A stretch of 64,000 nucleotides of DNA from Vreelandella venusta (GTDB lineage: Bacteria > Pseudomonadota > Gammaproteobacteria > Pseudomonadales > Halomonadaceae): assembly GCF_007989605.1 (NCBI RefSeq), contig NZ_BJUL01000001.1, positions 1-64,000 of the forward strand, written 5' to 3'. Below the pieces are notes generated by a model that was given only the letters and a program-made list of their open reading frames with translations, had not been told where the DNA came from and did no database searches. The position numbers were made by a program, and so were the translations under genes. This document shows, one piece after another, positions 11,301 through 19,135 of the stretch. Numbering within the stretch: the stretch's first letter is position 1; every line of letters starts with the position of its first letter.

Positions 11301-12253
11301 AGTACGTAAGTATCAGGCTCAACCCCGCTTTCCGAAAACAGCAGTAGGCCAGCTGCCGCCAAAGGGACAACAAAAAAGGCGACTGCGAGTAAGTAAAGAG
11401 GAAATAGCCAGCGTGCTTTTGTTGCATCATCTGGGTGGGTATTTTCCACCACTGCCACATGAAACTGGCGAGGTAGGCAAAGTATAGCGAGCATGGCGAG
11501 CAGCGTTTGTGCCCAGAAGCTCTGGCCGAAATCTTGATTGGCTAGCTGGCGCTGAAGCTCCAATTGACTTTCAGCGTGGCCCATTAGTTCGCCTAGGCCA
11601 TCAAACATCCCCCAGGTAACAAAAGCGCCAAGGACGACAAAAGCCAACAACTTTACCAGCGATTCAAATGCTACCGCATGAATCAGCCCTTCGTGGTGCT
11701 CTGTCGCGTCCGTGTGACGAGTGCCAAAAAGGATAGCGAAGATTGCCATGACGATGGCGACATAAAACGCTGTGTCGCCAAACAGCGGCGTATGGGTCAT
11801 GTCCGCTGCGTCGGTCAGAACACTAAAGGTGGTAGACACCGCTTTTAACTGCAGGGCAATGTAGGGCAGGGTGCCAATCAGGGCAACTAAACTAGCAAAC
11901 GCCGCAAGGGATTGGGTTTTGCCGTAGCGGGAAGCAATAAAGTCAGCGATTGACGTGACGTTTTGGTGCTTGGCAACACGAATCATTTTTGCCAGCACCG
12001 GCCAAAACAGTAAAAACGTTAAGATCGGGCCGACAAAGATACTGGCGAATGACCAGCCCGCTGTGGCTGCTTGCCCCACTGCGCCGTAAAACGTCCACGA
12101 GGTGCAGTAAATGGCCAATGCCAAACTGTAGATGATTGGCCGTCGGCGGCTGGCGCCGTGAGTCCGTGCACGGCGATCACCGAACCAGGCAATTCCAAAC
12201 AGCACTGCAATGTAAAGCAGTGATACCGCGACCAGCAGACCGCCATGAAACAT
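8306..12253 (-). CDS. crbS: Hybrid histidine kinase with sodium:solute symporter domain (CrbS/MxtR)
   Basis: Very large 1315-aa membrane sensor. Residues 1 to about 500 form an SSSF-type transporter domain with about 13 membrane segments. Then come a linker in the STAC position, two PAS domains (about 645-765 and 770-890), a coiled coil (about 890-940), HisKA with phospho-acceptor H953 (AAASHDLLQPLN), HATPase with DSGPGIP and GLGLGLSI, and a C-terminal receiver with D1240 in ILADYHLD. This is the CrbS/MxtR family, which senses acetate-related signals and acts through CrbR. GGGGAG precedes the ATG. It converges with crbR, so it has its own promoter in 12254-12348, where I could assign no clear boxes. 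Confidence 0.93.
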   Translation of the reverse strand: MFHGGLLVAVSLLYIAVLFGIAWFGDRRARTHGASRRRPIIYSLALAIYCTSWTFYGAVGQAATAGWSFASIFVGPILTFLLFWPVLAKMIRVAKHQNVTSIADFIASRYGKTQSLAAFASLVALIGTLPYIALQLKAVSTTFSVLTDAADMTHTPLFGDTAFYVAIVMAIFAILFGTRHTDATEHHEGLIHAVAFESLVKLLAFVVLGAFVTWGMFDGLGELMGHAESQLELQRQLANQDFGQSFWAQTLLAMLAILCLPRQFHVAVVENTHPDDATKARWLFPLYLLAVAFFVVPLAAAGLLLFSESGVEPDTYVLALSMASGQQWLTLLTFIGGFSAATGMVIVAAVAVSIMISNEIVIPALFRLRWFDTKARDYGRLVLRARRLTIVAVLAMAYGFYQLIAEFTSLASIGMLSFAAAAQFAPALIGGLYWKRGNRLGVIVGMNAGFAIWAYSLLMPAMINAGVLPQQWLAGGPLGLNWLSPTTLFGLNLGDPFTHGVMLSLGINLFCYIFVSQVTSQRVVERIQASLFVDSVETRQTSVNRPWTGATTVGDLKVLCERFLGADQVDRAFEDYARRAGKPIEDSSRASIDVIQFTERFLASVLGASSARIVVNSALQGRGIGISDVISIVDEASQVLEFNRALLQATIENINQGISVVDQNLRLVVWNQRYLELFRFPDHLIRVGAPMDRIFRYNAHNGEYGPGDPEEHVQLLLDNIRDGQPHRYVRYRQDGSVLEVQGNPMPGGGFVYTYQDITQQKRIEEALIRSENNIRIYTDNVPALIAYFDKECRYLFTNRAYEQAFDIDRNAVIGRRYEDVLPVKKAEERMPWVQRTLAGERVSFEVSMRVNDAMRYMLVTYTPHFGDSQSILGFFALYQDITERRQAEIALKVTNETLEERVRERTQALSEANAALRQENRVRAEAEQALRQAKQLAEDANASKTRFLAAASHDLLQPLNAARLFTSALMQNVTTSDTQRTISHIDNSLQAAEELLGTLLDISKLDAGALTPRRSHFALADIIRPLRAEFEVMADDRGLDLVVVPTQQWVDSDPQMLRRIVQNFLSNAIRYTQEGRVLLGCRRQAGRLSIEVWDSGPGIPESKLTEIFQEFRRLDQVSRHKESEKGLGLGLSIADRMSRVLDHPIKVRSWVGVGTAFCVSVPIVAAREVTVADQEHHNRRSGNKLAGTRIVCIDNETLILEGMTAMLSGWGCEVFTATSIGGAKSILRNMDGDPDAILADYHLDNEVTGLMALEALSERFEGAVPGIVITADRTEAVAEEIKRAGYQLLLKPVKPAALRALLTRTLQASRAGGKT

Positions 12254-12348
12254 GTCGTCTCCCCACGTTGAAGGCTTCGCCTAGCGACGATCCAATATCA
12301 AATAACGATCATCTAAATAAAGACCCTATTCTAGGCGAAGGAGGGGCA

Positions 12349-12879
12349 TTACGTCTGCTGGTCGGCGGCAAGTTGGCAAACGGTGGTTAACAAAGGTGCG
12401 GTTTCCCGCAGCGTGCGGCGTTCGTTTAATTCAGCGTCGCCCGTCTCTGTATTCAGGGGGACTATCTCGCGGTTTGTGCAGTTCAATATATAAGGTTGAG
12501 TGGTTAGTATGTCGGTATGGCGGCGTTCGAATTGATAAAGAATAAATTCAGCAATTAACTCATCGTCAATGTGGCGAGCGCGTACATTGTCGCGATCAAC
12601 GATGCTGAATTTAGTCGTCATCGGAAACACAAAGGTCCATGGTCGCCACACGGCACTAGACGTATCGCTGGAAATGACGATGGCAGTTTCAGGTAGTTGA
12701 GAGCGCTTGTGTTCAAACCAGCTGTATTCGGTTGAGACCTGATACCCCAGCATACCCAAGCCACCAAAAACGGGCACAATCCACTTAGGCAGCCGTTTAC
12801 GGCTAAGTGCTCTAAGTAATAGGCCTATCCCCGCGGCGGCAAGCCCTGCAAATACAGCGGCAACAAGATGCCAGATCAT
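12349..12879 (-). CDS. Hypothetical membrane protein
   Basis: Unrecognised 176-aa protein. Two hydrophobic N-terminal segments (about residues 3-25 and 34-47, the latter with GGLGMLGYQ) are followed by a soluble domain with no motif known to me (for example WRPWTFVFPMTTKF and FILYQFERRHTDILTTQPYI). It ends about 95 bases before the crbS start on the same strand and lies downstream of the symporter terminator. It may be co-transcribed with crbS. Function not inferred. Confidence 0.7.
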   Translation of the reverse strand: MIWHLVAAVFAGLAAAGIGLLLRALSRKRLPKWIVPVFGGLGMLGYQVSTEYSWFEHKRSQLPETAIVISSDTSSAVWRPWTFVFPMTTKFSIVDRDNVRARHIDDELIAEFILYQFERRHTDILTTQPYILNCTNREIVPLNTETGDAELNERRTLRETAPLLTTVCQLAADQQT

Positions 12880-12899
12880 AAAATATCCTTTCTAAATGA

Positions 12900-12927
12900 C
12901 ATCGGGCTCCCCTAAGGAAGCCCGATG
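12900..12927 (-). terminator. Terminator of the symporter operon
   Basis: CATCGGGCT (12900-12908) pairs with AGCCCGATG (12919-12927), extended by an inner CC/GG pair. Read leftward it is followed by TCATTT, a weak U-tract. It lies between the symporter gene and the small membrane protein gene. Confidence 0.65.
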
Positions 12928-12984
12928 ATAAGTATCGATTCCGAATCTAATGGCAGTGTGCCAAAGAGAGGATCCGATTATGAC

Positions 12985-14766
12985 TTAGTGGTCGAGCGCT
13001 ACACCAGCACCTTTCGGATAGCGAACGCTTTCTACCAGGTCTTGAATCTCCTGTGGAGGCTCTTCCGTTGCGCTAGAGACAGCAAACGCAACCGCAAAGT
13101 TAATCATCGCGCCTATTGCACCGAAGGAGAGTGGTGAAATGCCCATAATCCAGTTATCTGGCGTGTTGGCCAGCATGTTGGTGCCGGGGACGAAGAACCA
13201 ACCGAGATAGGTGAAGATATAGAGCAGGGTGCAGACCAGGCCTGCCAGCATGCCGCAAATCGCGCCTTTGCTGTTCATGCGCTTGGAGAAAATGCCCATC
13301 ATTAGCGCTGGGAACAGGGAGGCACCGGCGATACCAAAGGCAAGTGCCACCGTCTGTGCGGCGAACCCGGGTGGATTAAGCCCAAGATAGGTAGCCAGAA
13401 GAATTGCGCCGCCCATAGAGATACGTGCCGCCAGCATTTCCCCTTTCTCAGAGATCTTCGGATTAATCATTGTTTTGATTAAATCGTGGCTAATTGCCGA
13501 CGAGATAGCCAATAGCAGACCTGCCGCTGTTGAGAGGGCCGCAGCAATACCGCCTGCTGCAATCAGGCCGATAACCCAGCCTGGCAGATTAGCAATTTCT
13601 GGGTTTGCTAATACCAGAATGTCATTATTAACGGTCAGCTCGTTACCTTCCCAGCCACGATCAGAGTAGTCAGCAGCATTGTTGTACATTTGGATGCGGC
13701 CGTCGTTATTCAGATCGTTAAACGTGATAAGCCCGGTTTCTTCCCACGTGCGTACCCACTCAGGACGATCTTCATAGAGAATCGGGTTACGAGCGGCTTC
13801 TTCGTAATTCTCTACTTGTCCGGCCATCTCTGGATAGACGGTAGTCGCCAAGTTCAGACGCGCCATGGAACCAACCGCAGGTGCCGTGAGATACAGTAGG
13901 GCAATGAAGACCAGTGCCCAACCAGCAGACCAGCGCGCATCGGCAACTTTCGGCACCGTGAAGAAACGGATAATGACGTGAGGTAAACCAGCAGTACCCA
14001 CCATTAGCGACAGGGTAAACAGCACCATGTTCAGCTTATTATCGACGTCGGCGGTATAGTCACGGAACCCAAGCGCACTGACTACTTCATCCAATTTCGT
14101 CAATAGCGGAATGCCAGACTCCGTATGGGTACTGAACATACCAAACATCGGAATTGGATTGCCGGTTAGTTGCATGGCAATGAACACCGCCGGAATAGTG
14201 TAAGCGATGATAAGCACTACGTATTGGGCGACCTGCGTGTAGGTAATGCCTTTCATGCCGCCAAAAACGGCGTACAGGAACACAATCAGTGCTGCGATCC
14301 AGATGCCCCAGGTGTTGCTGACTTCCAAGAAGCGCGAGAAAGCAACGCCAGCGCCGGTCATTTGGCCGATGACGTAAGTAACCGAGGCAACGATCAAACA
14401 CACAATCGCGACTAAGCGCGCCGTGTTGCTGTAGAAGCGGTCACCAATAAAGTCAGGCACGGTAAACTTGCCAAACTTACGTAGGTAAGGTGCTAGCAGC
14501 ATTGCCAGGATAACGTAACCACCTGTCCAGCCCATCAAGAAGGTGGAGTTAGCGTACCCGCCAGAAGCGAGTAGACCGGCCATTGAAATAAACGAGGCTG
14601 CTGACATCCAGTCAGCAGCCGTCGCCATACCGTTGGTGATAGGGTGAACGCCGCCACCAGCAACGTAGAAGTCTTTGGTCGACCCGGCTCGTGCCCATAT
14701 CGCAATGCCGATATAGAGCGCAAACGATGCGCCGACAAATAATAGGTTAATGGCAAATTGGCTCAT
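12985..14766 (-). CDS. Sodium:solute symporter, VC_2705 subfamily (ActP-like, probable acetate/organic acid uptake)
   Basis: SSS-family permease of 593 aa with about 13 membrane segments. Hallmarks are the N-terminal STKDFYVAGGGVHP and NGMATAADWMSAASFI. It differs from classical ActP in carrying a large extramembrane insertion at about residues 310-390 that contains an EF-hand-like loop (DLNNDGRI, from D351). The upstream DUF4212 gene, 6 bases away, is the small subunit usual for the VC_2705 type. Acetate is the most likely substrate because acs and crbSR are adjacent, but other short organic acids are possible. GGAG lies upstream of the ATG. Confidence 0.88.
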   Translation of the reverse strand: MSQFAINLLFVGASFALYIGIAIWARAGSTKDFYVAGGGVHPITNGMATAADWMSAASFISMAGLLASGGYANSTFLMGWTGGYVILAMLLAPYLRKFGKFTVPDFIGDRFYSNTARLVAIVCLIVASVTYVIGQMTGAGVAFSRFLEVSNTWGIWIAALIVFLYAVFGGMKGITYTQVAQYVVLIIAYTIPAVFIAMQLTGNPIPMFGMFSTHTESGIPLLTKLDEVVSALGFRDYTADVDNKLNMVLFTLSLMVGTAGLPHVIIRFFTVPKVADARWSAGWALVFIALLYLTAPAVGSMARLNLATTVYPEMAGQVENYEEAARNPILYEDRPEWVRTWEETGLITFNDLNNDGRIQMYNNAADYSDRGWEGNELTVNNDILVLANPEIANLPGWVIGLIAAGGIAAALSTAAGLLLAISSAISHDLIKTMINPKISEKGEMLAARISMGGAILLATYLGLNPPGFAAQTVALAFGIAGASLFPALMMGIFSKRMNSKGAICGMLAGLVCTLLYIFTYLGWFFVPGTNMLANTPDNWIMGISPLSFGAIGAMINFAVAFAVSSATEEPPQEIQDLVESVRYPKGAGVALDH

Positions 14767-14772
14767 ACTGGC

Positions 14773-15033
14773 TTACTCCCCAAGGCCGAATTTTGCATCG
14801 AGTTTGTTCATTCTCCAGGCATAGAAGAAGATCAGTACGATGAAGGTGAGGATGGAGCCCTGTTGAGCGAACCAAAAGCCCAAGTCAGTCCCACCAACGG
14901 GAATGCCCGCTAATAGCGGACGAAAGAGGATGGCACATCCATAAGAAACGAATGCCCAAACAACCAAGCATCCAAAGATCAATCGGACGTTGGCTTTCCA
15001 GTATTCAGCAGCGTTGGATTTGTCGTCTGCCAT
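14773..15033 (-). CDS. DUF4212 protein, small subunit of the sodium:solute symporter
   Basis: 86-aa membrane protein with two hydrophobic helices (about 14-35 and 45-67). The start region AAEYWKANVRLI and the YGCAILFRPLLAGI segment are typical of DUF4212. It immediately precedes the VC_2705-type symporter gene and is read with it. GGAGAG is upstream of the ATG. It is first in the operon, transcribed leftward from the 15034-15629 gap. Confidence 0.88.
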   Translation of the reverse strand: MADDKSNAAEYWKANVRLIFGCLVVWAFVSYGCAILFRPLLAGIPVGGTDLGFWFAQQGSILTFIVLIFFYAWRMNKLDAKFGLGE

Positions 15034-15332
15034 TGTGGTGCTCTCCAGTTGTGATTTTTAGGGTTGGAAAGTTAACTCAGGATAGCGTGTGATCCATTAG
15101 GGCAATCCTTCATAGAAAACCGCTCTTTTAGTTGTCTGCGATGATTTAGTGCGATTAGACGCATATCACCTTGTTGGTTAAGTTGCTCTGCTGGTTAATG
15201 GTTTGGCAAGGTTTTCTTCAGTGTCTTGATAAGTGTTTAACAAGTGCCACGTGAACATCCTGTATAGCCCGTTGTTAATAGTGGGCAATAATTGAAAAAA
15301 ATAAAGCCCAGACTTTGGTATCAATGAGCTTT

Positions 15333-15363
15333 TAGAACGTATTTTAACGTTCTATTTTGTTTT
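15333..15363 (+). terminator. Orphan terminator-like hairpin
   Basis: TAGAACGT (15333-15340) pairs perfectly with ACGTTCTA (15347-15354) across a 6-nt loop, and TTTTGTTTTT follows. No rightward gene precedes it. It could end a small RNA starting between about 15100 and 15300, or it may be an operator dyad. No confident promoter was found for such an RNA. Confidence 0.4.
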
Positions 15364-15552
15364 TAATTTATTGTTTCTAATGATTTTTTTGTTTTTTGTG
15401 TGTGGGTGATAGGACGATGGTCTATGGGTCGCTTAAAAGCAATGTTTGCTACTTTTAATAACTGGTATATTAAGTTGCCAAGTTTGCTGATTCATGCCGC
15501 TACTTTGGTCGTTAAACAAACGTCTTTGCGACGTTAGCGGTATAGCAAAAGG

Positions 15553-15558
15553 TATAAT
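15553..15558 (+). promoter_or_regulatory. -10 element upstream of the DUF294 gene
   Basis: A consensus TATAAT lies 72 bases upstream of the ATG at 15630. GACGTT at 15530-15535 is 17 bases further upstream but is a poor -35. Confidence 0.4.
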
Positions 15559-15629
15559 GAAGGTGCTGGTTAAGAAGCAATCAAACCTTAAGCCATTTTG
15601 TTCTTCATCGCGATTAACTGGGGTCACTC

Positions 15630-17447
15630 ATGATTGACGTTGATCTTTCTCAATTGCCCTTCACATTAATTGATGATGAAGGGCGTGACCACGTTCGCCG
15701 TGGCATGGACATCGCCTATTTTGATCGTGATGAAATTATTATCGAGGTGGGGCAGGCGGGTGAATCGGTATTTTTGATTCACAAAGGCGAAGTTGCTGAA
15801 CTGGATCCTACTCTGCCAGCGTCCAGCGCGCGGATTGGGCACTACACGGCTGGTGATCTGTTTGGTGCTATTAGTATTCTGAATGGTAAAAGCCGCTATC
15901 GTTTTAAAGCTGAGCAAGAGTGCTTGTGCTATGTGATGCCGAAAGCGCTATTTATAAAGCTATGCCGTCATCATCCCGACTTCGAAAATTTCTTCAAGCG
16001 ATCGCTATCTCACAAAGCGCGGTTAATGACTGAAAAGCGTGCCGAAGGTGGCGTGACCATGGCCGGTTTTATGTTGGCTAAAGTCAGCGAATGCATGCGT
16101 GAACCTCTTATCATGGATGCATCGACAGAGATTGCCAGCGCGGTGCGCCAGCTCAACGATAGCCACGCAGATAGCTTGCTCGTCAAAACCAAAGGCGAGC
16201 TTGGCATTGTCACTAAAACCGATTTGCTCAATGGTGTGGTGCTGAATAACTTTGAGCATGCAGCGCCCGTTGAGGATGTGGCCCATTTCTCGCTGGTGAC
16301 CGTTACCCCCAACCAATACTTATTTGAAGCGCTTGTGCTGATGACACGGCATAAAGTAACGCGGGTGGTAGTGGTGGAACAGGGCGTCCTGAAAGGGGTG
16401 GTAGAGCTAACGGATGTCCTTAGCTATTTTTCGAGCCGTAGCTATGTCGTTAGTCTGCAGGTGGAGCAGGCAAGTAGCTTAGAAGCATTGGCGGCTGCCA
16501 GCCAACGCACGCCAGAACTGGTAAATGCGCTTATGGCGCAAGGGGTTAAGCTACGTTTTGCTATGGACCTACTGGCCGCGCTGAATGGCCGGATCATCAA
16601 TAAAGCGTGGTCATTTGTTATTCCCGAGCAGTATCACAGCCAAAGCTGCCTAATGGTGATGGGGAGCGAAGGGCGTGGAGAGCAAATTCTTAAAACAGAT
16701 CAAGACAATGGGCTGATTTTAGCCGACGACAGCCAATGGCCTTCGCTTGCCGAAGACATGAATGCGCTTACCCAAACGCTGATTCAGCTCGGTTACCCAC
16801 CCTGCCCAGGAAATATCATGGTGTCTAATCCTGAATGGGTGGGCACTGTGTCGCAATGGAAAAGCAACATTGCTAAATGGGTGAGCGCAAGAGATGGCGA
16901 TAGCCTGATGAAGCTGGCGATTTTGCTAGATGCCCATGGTGTGGCTGGTAATCCGCAATTGCTCGATAGTGTGCGTGCGGAGCTATTTGAACGCTGCTCA
17001 AGGGATGAGTTATTGCTGTCCTACTTTGCGCGCGCTGCGTTGCGTTTCTCAACACCGCTAACGCTATTTGGCTCCTTAAAAAAGCCCCAGCATGGGATTG
17101 ATATTAAAAAAGGCGGTATTTTCCCCATTGTTCATGGGGTGCGCACAATGGCGCTTGAACGGCGCATTAATGCCACGTCCACCTTAGATCGTCTGGACGC
17201 TTTAGCAGAAGATGGTCGTCTTGATCGACGTTTTGCTGACGACCTGGGCGAGGCGCTGGCGCTATTTACCGAACTACGTTTAAAGCAGCAGCTACAGACA
17301 GCGGAAGCATCGACTCAGCAGCGTAGCAACCGTGTAGTGGTGCAGGAGCTCTCATCCCTTGAGCGTGATCTGTTGCGAGAGGCGCTGCATATCGTAAAAG
17401 ATTTTAAACAGCGGCTCTCCCATCGTTATCATTTGGAGTATTCGTGA
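15630..17447 (+). CDS. cNMP-binding/CBS/DUF294 putative nucleotidyltransferase
   Basis: 605-aa cytoplasmic protein with four parts: a cyclic-nucleotide-binding-type beta barrel (about 25-130, with GESVFLIHKGEVAEL), a CBS pair (about 155-275), a DUF294 nucleotidyltransferase-like core with MGSEGRGEQILKTDQDNGLI (the G-S...D-x-D pattern of GlnD-like transferases), and the DUF294 C-terminal helical domain with KGGIFPIVHGVR. Its reaction is unproven. By fold it could nucleotidylate a partner in response to a nucleotide. Its stop overlaps the start of the next gene by four bases, so the two are coupled. Confidence 0.88.
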   Translation: MIDVDLSQLPFTLIDDEGRDHVRRGMDIAYFDRDEIIIEVGQAGESVFLIHKGEVAELDPTLPASSARIGHYTAGDLFGAISILNGKSRYRFKAEQECLCYVMPKALFIKLCRHHPDFENFFKRSLSHKARLMTEKRAEGGVTMAGFMLAKVSECMREPLIMDASTEIASAVRQLNDSHADSLLVKTKGELGIVTKTDLLNGVVLNNFEHAAPVEDVAHFSLVTVTPNQYLFEALVLMTRHKVTRVVVVEQGVLKGVVELTDVLSYFSSRSYVVSLQVEQASSLEALAAASQRTPELVNALMAQGVKLRFAMDLLAALNGRIINKAWSFVIPEQYHSQSCLMVMGSEGRGEQILKTDQDNGLILADDSQWPSLAEDMNALTQTLIQLGYPPCPGNIMVSNPEWVGTVSQWKSNIAKWVSARDGDSLMKLAILLDAHGVAGNPQLLDSVRAELFERCSRDELLLSYFARAALRFSTPLTLFGSLKKPQHGIDIKKGGIFPIVHGVRTMALERRINATSTLDRLDALAEDGRLDRRFADDLGEALALFTELRLKQQLQTAEASTQQRSNRVVVQELSSLERDLLREALHIVKDFKQRLSHRYHLEYS

Positions 17448-18103
17448 GCGGAATGCGCTTGTTAGACCGGCATATGTCACTGCTCAGTGGCTCGCTGCGC
17501 ACGTTAATGCAGCGCGAAAGCGACCGCCGACGCTGGGCGGACTCCCCCTACGCATGGCTGTTTCAGCCCTACATGGGGGAAGAAATGGTGGCGCTTGCTT
17601 GCCAGGTTAGCCCAGGCCAAGCACCGGTGGTCAGCGTCGCTGCTGTTGTCTTAAGTCCAGGGCGAGTGCAGACCAGCCGAGCCTGGGTGGCAACTCTGGC
17701 AGAAGAGCGAAACAACAACGCCCCTGCGCTGCGGCGACATCATCGACTGTACGCAACAGACACGGTGCTGGCGCCTAACGCTGAGCATCTTGGGGCGTTA
17801 GCTGAATTCATCGGCAATCGGCCACTAATTGGTTGGCAGTTAGGCCGCTCGGTGGAACACCTTAATCTTTTGTTTAAAGCAGGGTTGGGATTTGGTTTGC
17901 CCAATGCCCAGGTCGACGTTGGAAAGCTACACTATCGTCAATTACGTCGCTTACATCCACAGTGTGAGACGAGCGGTCGTCTAACGGAAGCGCTCGCTCG
18001 TTGGCAAATGCCCGCTCTTCAATGGATGGGGGTGCTGGGGGATGCAACCGCAAGCGCGCTTTTATACCTGCGTTTGCAGCGCGAGATCGCCCAGCAGGGA
18101 TAG
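17444..18103 (+). CDS. Degenerate DnaQ-like 3'-5' exonuclease domain protein
   Basis: 219 aa, overlapping the DUF294 gene by 4 bases (GTGA). This position is normally held by a PolC/DnaQ-type exonuclease. The fold can be traced, but the DEDDh residues are largely gone. The ExoI position reads VALACQVSPG (expected D and E replaced by A52 and Q54), ExoII reads LIGWQLGRSVEHL (expected D replaced by S136), and ExoIII reads MGVLGDA (expected H replaced by M195, with D200 retained). It is therefore probably catalytically inactive. It may act as a binding partner or nucleotide sensor for the DUF294 protein. No frameshift is seen. Confidence 0.7.
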   Translation: MSGMRLLDRHMSLLSGSLRTLMQRESDRRRWADSPYAWLFQPYMGEEMVALACQVSPGQAPVVSVAAVVLSPGRVQTSRAWVATLAEERNNNAPALRRHHRLYATDTVLAPNAEHLGALAEFIGNRPLIGWQLGRSVEHLNLLFKAGLGFGLPNAQVDVGKLHYRQLRRLHPQCETSGRLTEALARWQMPALQWMGVLGDATASALLYLRLQREIAQQG

Positions 18104-18208
18104 TCGTTACTAGCCTGAAGGGATGAATCCACGGGTTTATCTTGGGTGGACGTGGTGAGTCTTGTTAGAATGCTTGCTGCTTCTTCTACCATCGGCAGTG
18201 CCTACACC

Positions 18209-19135
18209 ATGCTACAACCTGACTATTTTGACCCCGCAGCGCCTGAGACTGTTTCTGTTGACAGCCCTGCTGTTAATAGCGCACAGACACCATCCGAGCA
18301 TCACGACGCTAAACAAAAGCGTGAATTTAATAAGCTACAAAAGCGCTTACGGCGAGAGGTTGGCAACGCCATCATTGATTATCAAATGATTGATGAAGGT
18401 GACAAGGTGATGGTGTGCCTGTCTGGCGGCAAAGATAGCTATACGATGTTGGAGATACTGCTTAACCTGCAGCGCAACGCACCGGTTAATTTCTCTCTGG
18501 TCGCCGTTAATATGGATCAGAAACAGCCAGGTTTCCCTGAACATGTATTGCCCCAGTACCTAGATAAAGTGGGGGTTGAATACCACATTCTAGAGCGTGA
18601 TACCTACTCGGTGGTGAAAGAGAAAACCCCAGAAGGAAAAACGACCTGCGCACTTTGTTCTCGACTCAGGCGTGGCTCGCTCTATGGGTTTGCTGAGGAA
18701 ATTGGAGCAACGAAAATTGCTCTAGGGCATCATCGCGAAGATATTTTAGAAACGTTATTCCTTAACATGTTCTTCGGTGGCACTTTGAAAGCAATGCCTC
18801 CCAAGCTTTTATCTGACGATGGCAAAAATATTGTCATTCGCCCCCTTGCCTACTGCAAAGAGGCTGATATTGCAGAGTTTTCTCGGCTAATGGAATTCCC
18901 CATTATTCCCTGTAACTTATGTGGCTCTCAGCCCAATCTCCAGCGCCAAGTGGTCAAAGATATGTTGGCTGAGTGGGATAAAAAACATCCAGGACGCCTA
19001 GAAAGCATGTTTAAAGCGGTGACCAATGTAGCGCCTTCCCAGCTAGCAGACCGCCGTTTATTTGACTTTGCTGGCCTTGAAGCCAAACAAGCGGCGTTGA
19101 TGGAAGGGCGTATTCAGGCGCTTAGCGTGGACTAG
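18209..19135 (+). CDS. ttcA: tRNA 2-thiocytidine(32) synthetase TtcA
   Basis: Adenylating PP-loop enzyme that thiolates C32 of certain tRNAs using a [4Fe-4S] cluster. The PP-loop SGGKDS is at residues 72-77. Cluster cysteines lie in CALC (C147, C150) and CNLCGS (C235/C238). I chose the ATG at 18209 (308 aa). In-frame starts at 18146 (GTG) and 18170 (ATG) add poorly conserved residues, and none has a strong Shine-Dalgarno. The 3' end overlaps fnr by 14 bases on the opposite strand. Confidence 0.92.
   Translation: MLQPDYFDPAAPETVSVDSPAVNSAQTPSEHHDAKQKREFNKLQKRLRREVGNAIIDYQMIDEGDKVMVCLSGGKDSYTMLEILLNLQRNAPVNFSLVAVNMDQKQPGFPEHVLPQYLDKVGVEYHILERDTYSVVKEKTPEGKTTCALCSRLRRGSLYGFAEEIGATKIALGHHREDILETLFLNMFFGGTLKAMPPKLLSDDGKNIVIRPLAYCKEADIAEFSRLMEFPIIPCNLCGSQPNLQRQVVKDMLAEWDKKHPGRLESMFKAVTNVAPSQLADRRLFDFAGLEAKQAALMEGRIQALSVD

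Larger units (their letters stand above)
15034..15629. promoter_or_regulatory. Long AT-rich divergent intergenic region
   Basis: 596 bases without a convincing protein gene separate the symporter operon (leftward) from the DUF294 gene (rightward). Both promoters must lie here. I can support only a TATAAT at 15553-15558 for the rightward gene and an orphan terminator-like hairpin at 15333-15354. The centre (15290-15410) is strongly AT-rich. Confidence 0.6.

Noticed and set aside
8306..12253. Simple proline/sodium symporter at the N-terminus as a separate gene
   Set aside because: The frame continues without a stop through PAS, kinase and receiver domains; it is one CrbS-type protein.
15433..15627. 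64-aa leftward open frame in the 15.0-15.6 kb gap
   Set aside because: No ribosome site, atypical composition and overlap with the likely promoter of the rightward gene.
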